Source of the DNA: UBA1952 sp965246905
GTDB lineage: Bacteria; Bacteroidota; Bacteroidia; Chitinophagales; Chitinophagaceae
DNA length: 64,000 nt
Direction: 5' to 3'
Assembly: GCA_965246905.1 (NCBI GenBank)
Contig: CBDFFZ010000021.1
Span: forward strand, 81,122 to 145,121
This document shows, piece after piece, positions 63,101-64,000 of the stretch (positions within the stretch are counted from its first letter, which is position 1; the number at the start of each line of letters is the position of its first letter). The position numbers and the translations under genes are program-made. Below the pieces are notes generated by a model. It did not search any database. It was not told the origin of the DNA and saw only the letters and a list, made by a program, of their open reading frames with translations.

Positions 63101-63439
63101 ATGAAAGTCAAATACCTTAATTACGAACAGGCAGCAGCACTTAGTGAAAATTTCCAAAGACTCGTAGGGCGGCCATTTAACCGGGGCGGTCAGGAAAATT
63201 TTGTGCGCCAGGTGGTTATCGCGCCATACAGCCGTATTATTCAATGGCAATTTGTACGCTCCGTTATTAAAGGCACTCCGCCCGATGAAGCCCTTACGCT
63301 TTGTGTCAATAACCGGTACGATGTGATCCTGCTTTCCAGCAGACTGAAAAATGAGGATGGTGCCTATGAAATTAAAACCCTCGGCAACTATCTTGCCGAG
63401 CATGAGCTGGCTGAAGATACTGCTGTGTTTCATGTATAA
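63101..63439 (+). CDS. Hypothetical 112-residue protein
   Basis: From ATG 63101 (MKVKYLNYEQAAAL) a 112-residue soluble protein with no signal peptide or membrane segment. Sequence such as FVRQVVIAPYSRIIQWQFVRSVI and DVILLSSRLKNEDGAYEIKTLGNYLAEH gives an alpha/beta character. I do not recognise a family. It lies between a pseudo-kinase-like gene and a CheB-type gene and may belong to the same signalling unit. A longer frame from 63038 is less likely. Confidence 0.65.
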   Translation: MKVKYLNYEQAAALSENFQRLVGRPFNRGGQENFVRQVVIAPYSRIIQWQFVRSVIKGTPPDEALTLCVNNRYDVILLSSRLKNEDGAYEIKTLGNYLAEHELAEDTAVFHV

Positions 63440-63586
63440 TATCCGCGCCTGAAGCATCGCGGCGAGCCCAAACGCTGGCACTATTTTAAGCCTTTTGAGC
63501 GCCAATGCTTCCTTCCGCTTTGTTTGGCAACAGGAAAGGGACGTAACTGTTAGTCGTAACTTACAGCCTGAAATTTAAGCTGAATA

Positions 63587-64000
63587 ATGAGCAAGGAAAA
63601 AGCAAATCAGGATCTGGTAAAAGCGGATGTTACGGACAACCCGCCTGGCAAGGATTTTCTCGTTGTGGGCATTGGTGCTTCCGCAGGTGGCATAAAGGCG
63701 TTGAAAGAATTTTTTAAGGAAGTGCCTGCCAATAGCGGCATCGCTTATGTGGTGATTCTGCACCTTTCTCCCCATTTTGAAAGCCATCTTGCAGAGATAC
63801 TACAGACTGTTGCGAATATACCCGTAACACAGGTACAGGAAGAGCAGCTACAAGTAAAGCCCAATAATGTATATGTAATACCGCCCAACAAATCGCTCAC
63901 CATGCTCGATGGCTTCCTGGCACTTTCGCCGTTGCAGAGCTTTGAGGAGCGCCGTGCGCCGGTAGATATCTTTTTCCGCACACTCGCAGATAATAATGAC
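63587..64000 (+). CDS. CheB-type methylesterase domain protein (partial)
   Basis: The first 138 codons of a protein that runs off the right edge. After a polar start, the CheB methylesterase domain shows GIGASAGG with catalytic Ser32 and ILHLSPHFESHLAEIL with His59, followed by VYVIPPNKSLTML. There is no receiver domain in front. In Bacteroidota such a start usually leads into a large CheB-CheR-PAS-histidine kinase fusion, which cannot be checked here. Confidence 0.85.
   Translation, partial: MSKEKANQDLVKADVTDNPPGKDFLVVGIGASAGGIKALKEFFKEVPANSGIAYVVILHLSPHFESHLAEILQTVANIPVTQVQEEQLQVKPNNVYVIPPNKSLTMLDGFLALSPLQSFEERRAPVDIFFRTLADNND

Overview
The window looks like chromosomal DNA of a Bacteroidota bacterium, most probably of the Chitinophagaceae or a close relative. 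The reasons are a very large secreted protein with a C-terminal type IX secretion (T9SS) sorting domain, many small SPII lipoproteins, a caa3-type oxidase assembly cluster with two subunit III genes, DUF4292, head-GIN and DUF2147 proteins, homogentisate dioxygenase, and TAnnTTTG-like -7 promoter elements in place of sigma70 boxes. I saw no rRNA, tRNA, CRISPR array, phage or plasmid genes. All family names come from reading translated sequence and recalled motifs; no database search was run.

Layout. 1-1370 (-) is the 5' part of an acyl-CoA dehydrogenase gene. 1696-4103 (+) holds an alpha/beta hydrolase, a family 2 glycosyltransferase and a small membrane-anchored protein. 4271-14309 (+) holds a secreted beta-helix protein and a 2970-residue multidomain T9SS cargo. 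14371-16174 is an IS1182-type insertion sequence with hairpin ends. 16261-17772 (+) encodes an L,D-transpeptidase and an FKBP isomerase, both lipoproteins. 17859-20276 (-) has a small acidic protein, a GlcG/HbpS protein and a GH3-family enzyme. 20414-24551 (+) is dut, a sugar nucleotidyltransferase, a TPR protein and a DUF4292 lipoprotein, closed by a strong terminator. 24666-25313 has two tiny secreted proteins. 25564-27804 (-) has a lytic transglycosylase, a DUF2147 protein and a head-GIN lipoprotein.

27960-32377 (-) is a cytochrome oxidase assembly operon (ctaB, two subunit III genes, subunit IV, SCO, DUF420, a 68-residue membrane protein) without subunits I and II. 32491-36743 (-) has a thioredoxin-reductase-like flavoprotein, three low-complexity secreted proteins, homogentisate dioxygenase and a DUF445 protein. 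36765-43964 (-) is a surface-sugar operon (rfbB, rfbA, a glycosyltransferase, asnB, a two-domain oxidoreductase). 44062-45516 (-) has two paralogous barrel-like proteins, one broken by a single-base frameshift. 45592-48179 (-) is efp-accB-accC. hutI follows at 48287-49510 (-).

49801-53669 (+) has an Ntn hydrolase translationally coupled to a GT2-DUF2062 protein, then an esterase. 53930-60376 (+) is an almost complete molybdenum cofactor operon: moaC, a MobB-like/MobA fusion, moaD, moaE, moaA, moeB-rhodanese, a TSUP transporter and moeA. 60418-64000 has an SDR oxidoreductase, a histidine-kinase-like protein lacking key catalytic residues, a 112-residue unknown and the start of a CheB-type protein that leaves the window.

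The points most worth a second look are the pseudo-histidine-kinase, the frameshifted barrel gene, the Ntn hydrolase/GT2-DUF2062 pair, the EF-P with a shortened tip loop, and a family of A+T-rich 7-8 base tandem repeats that lies mostly between genes of the same operon and in one case runs into the start of moaA.
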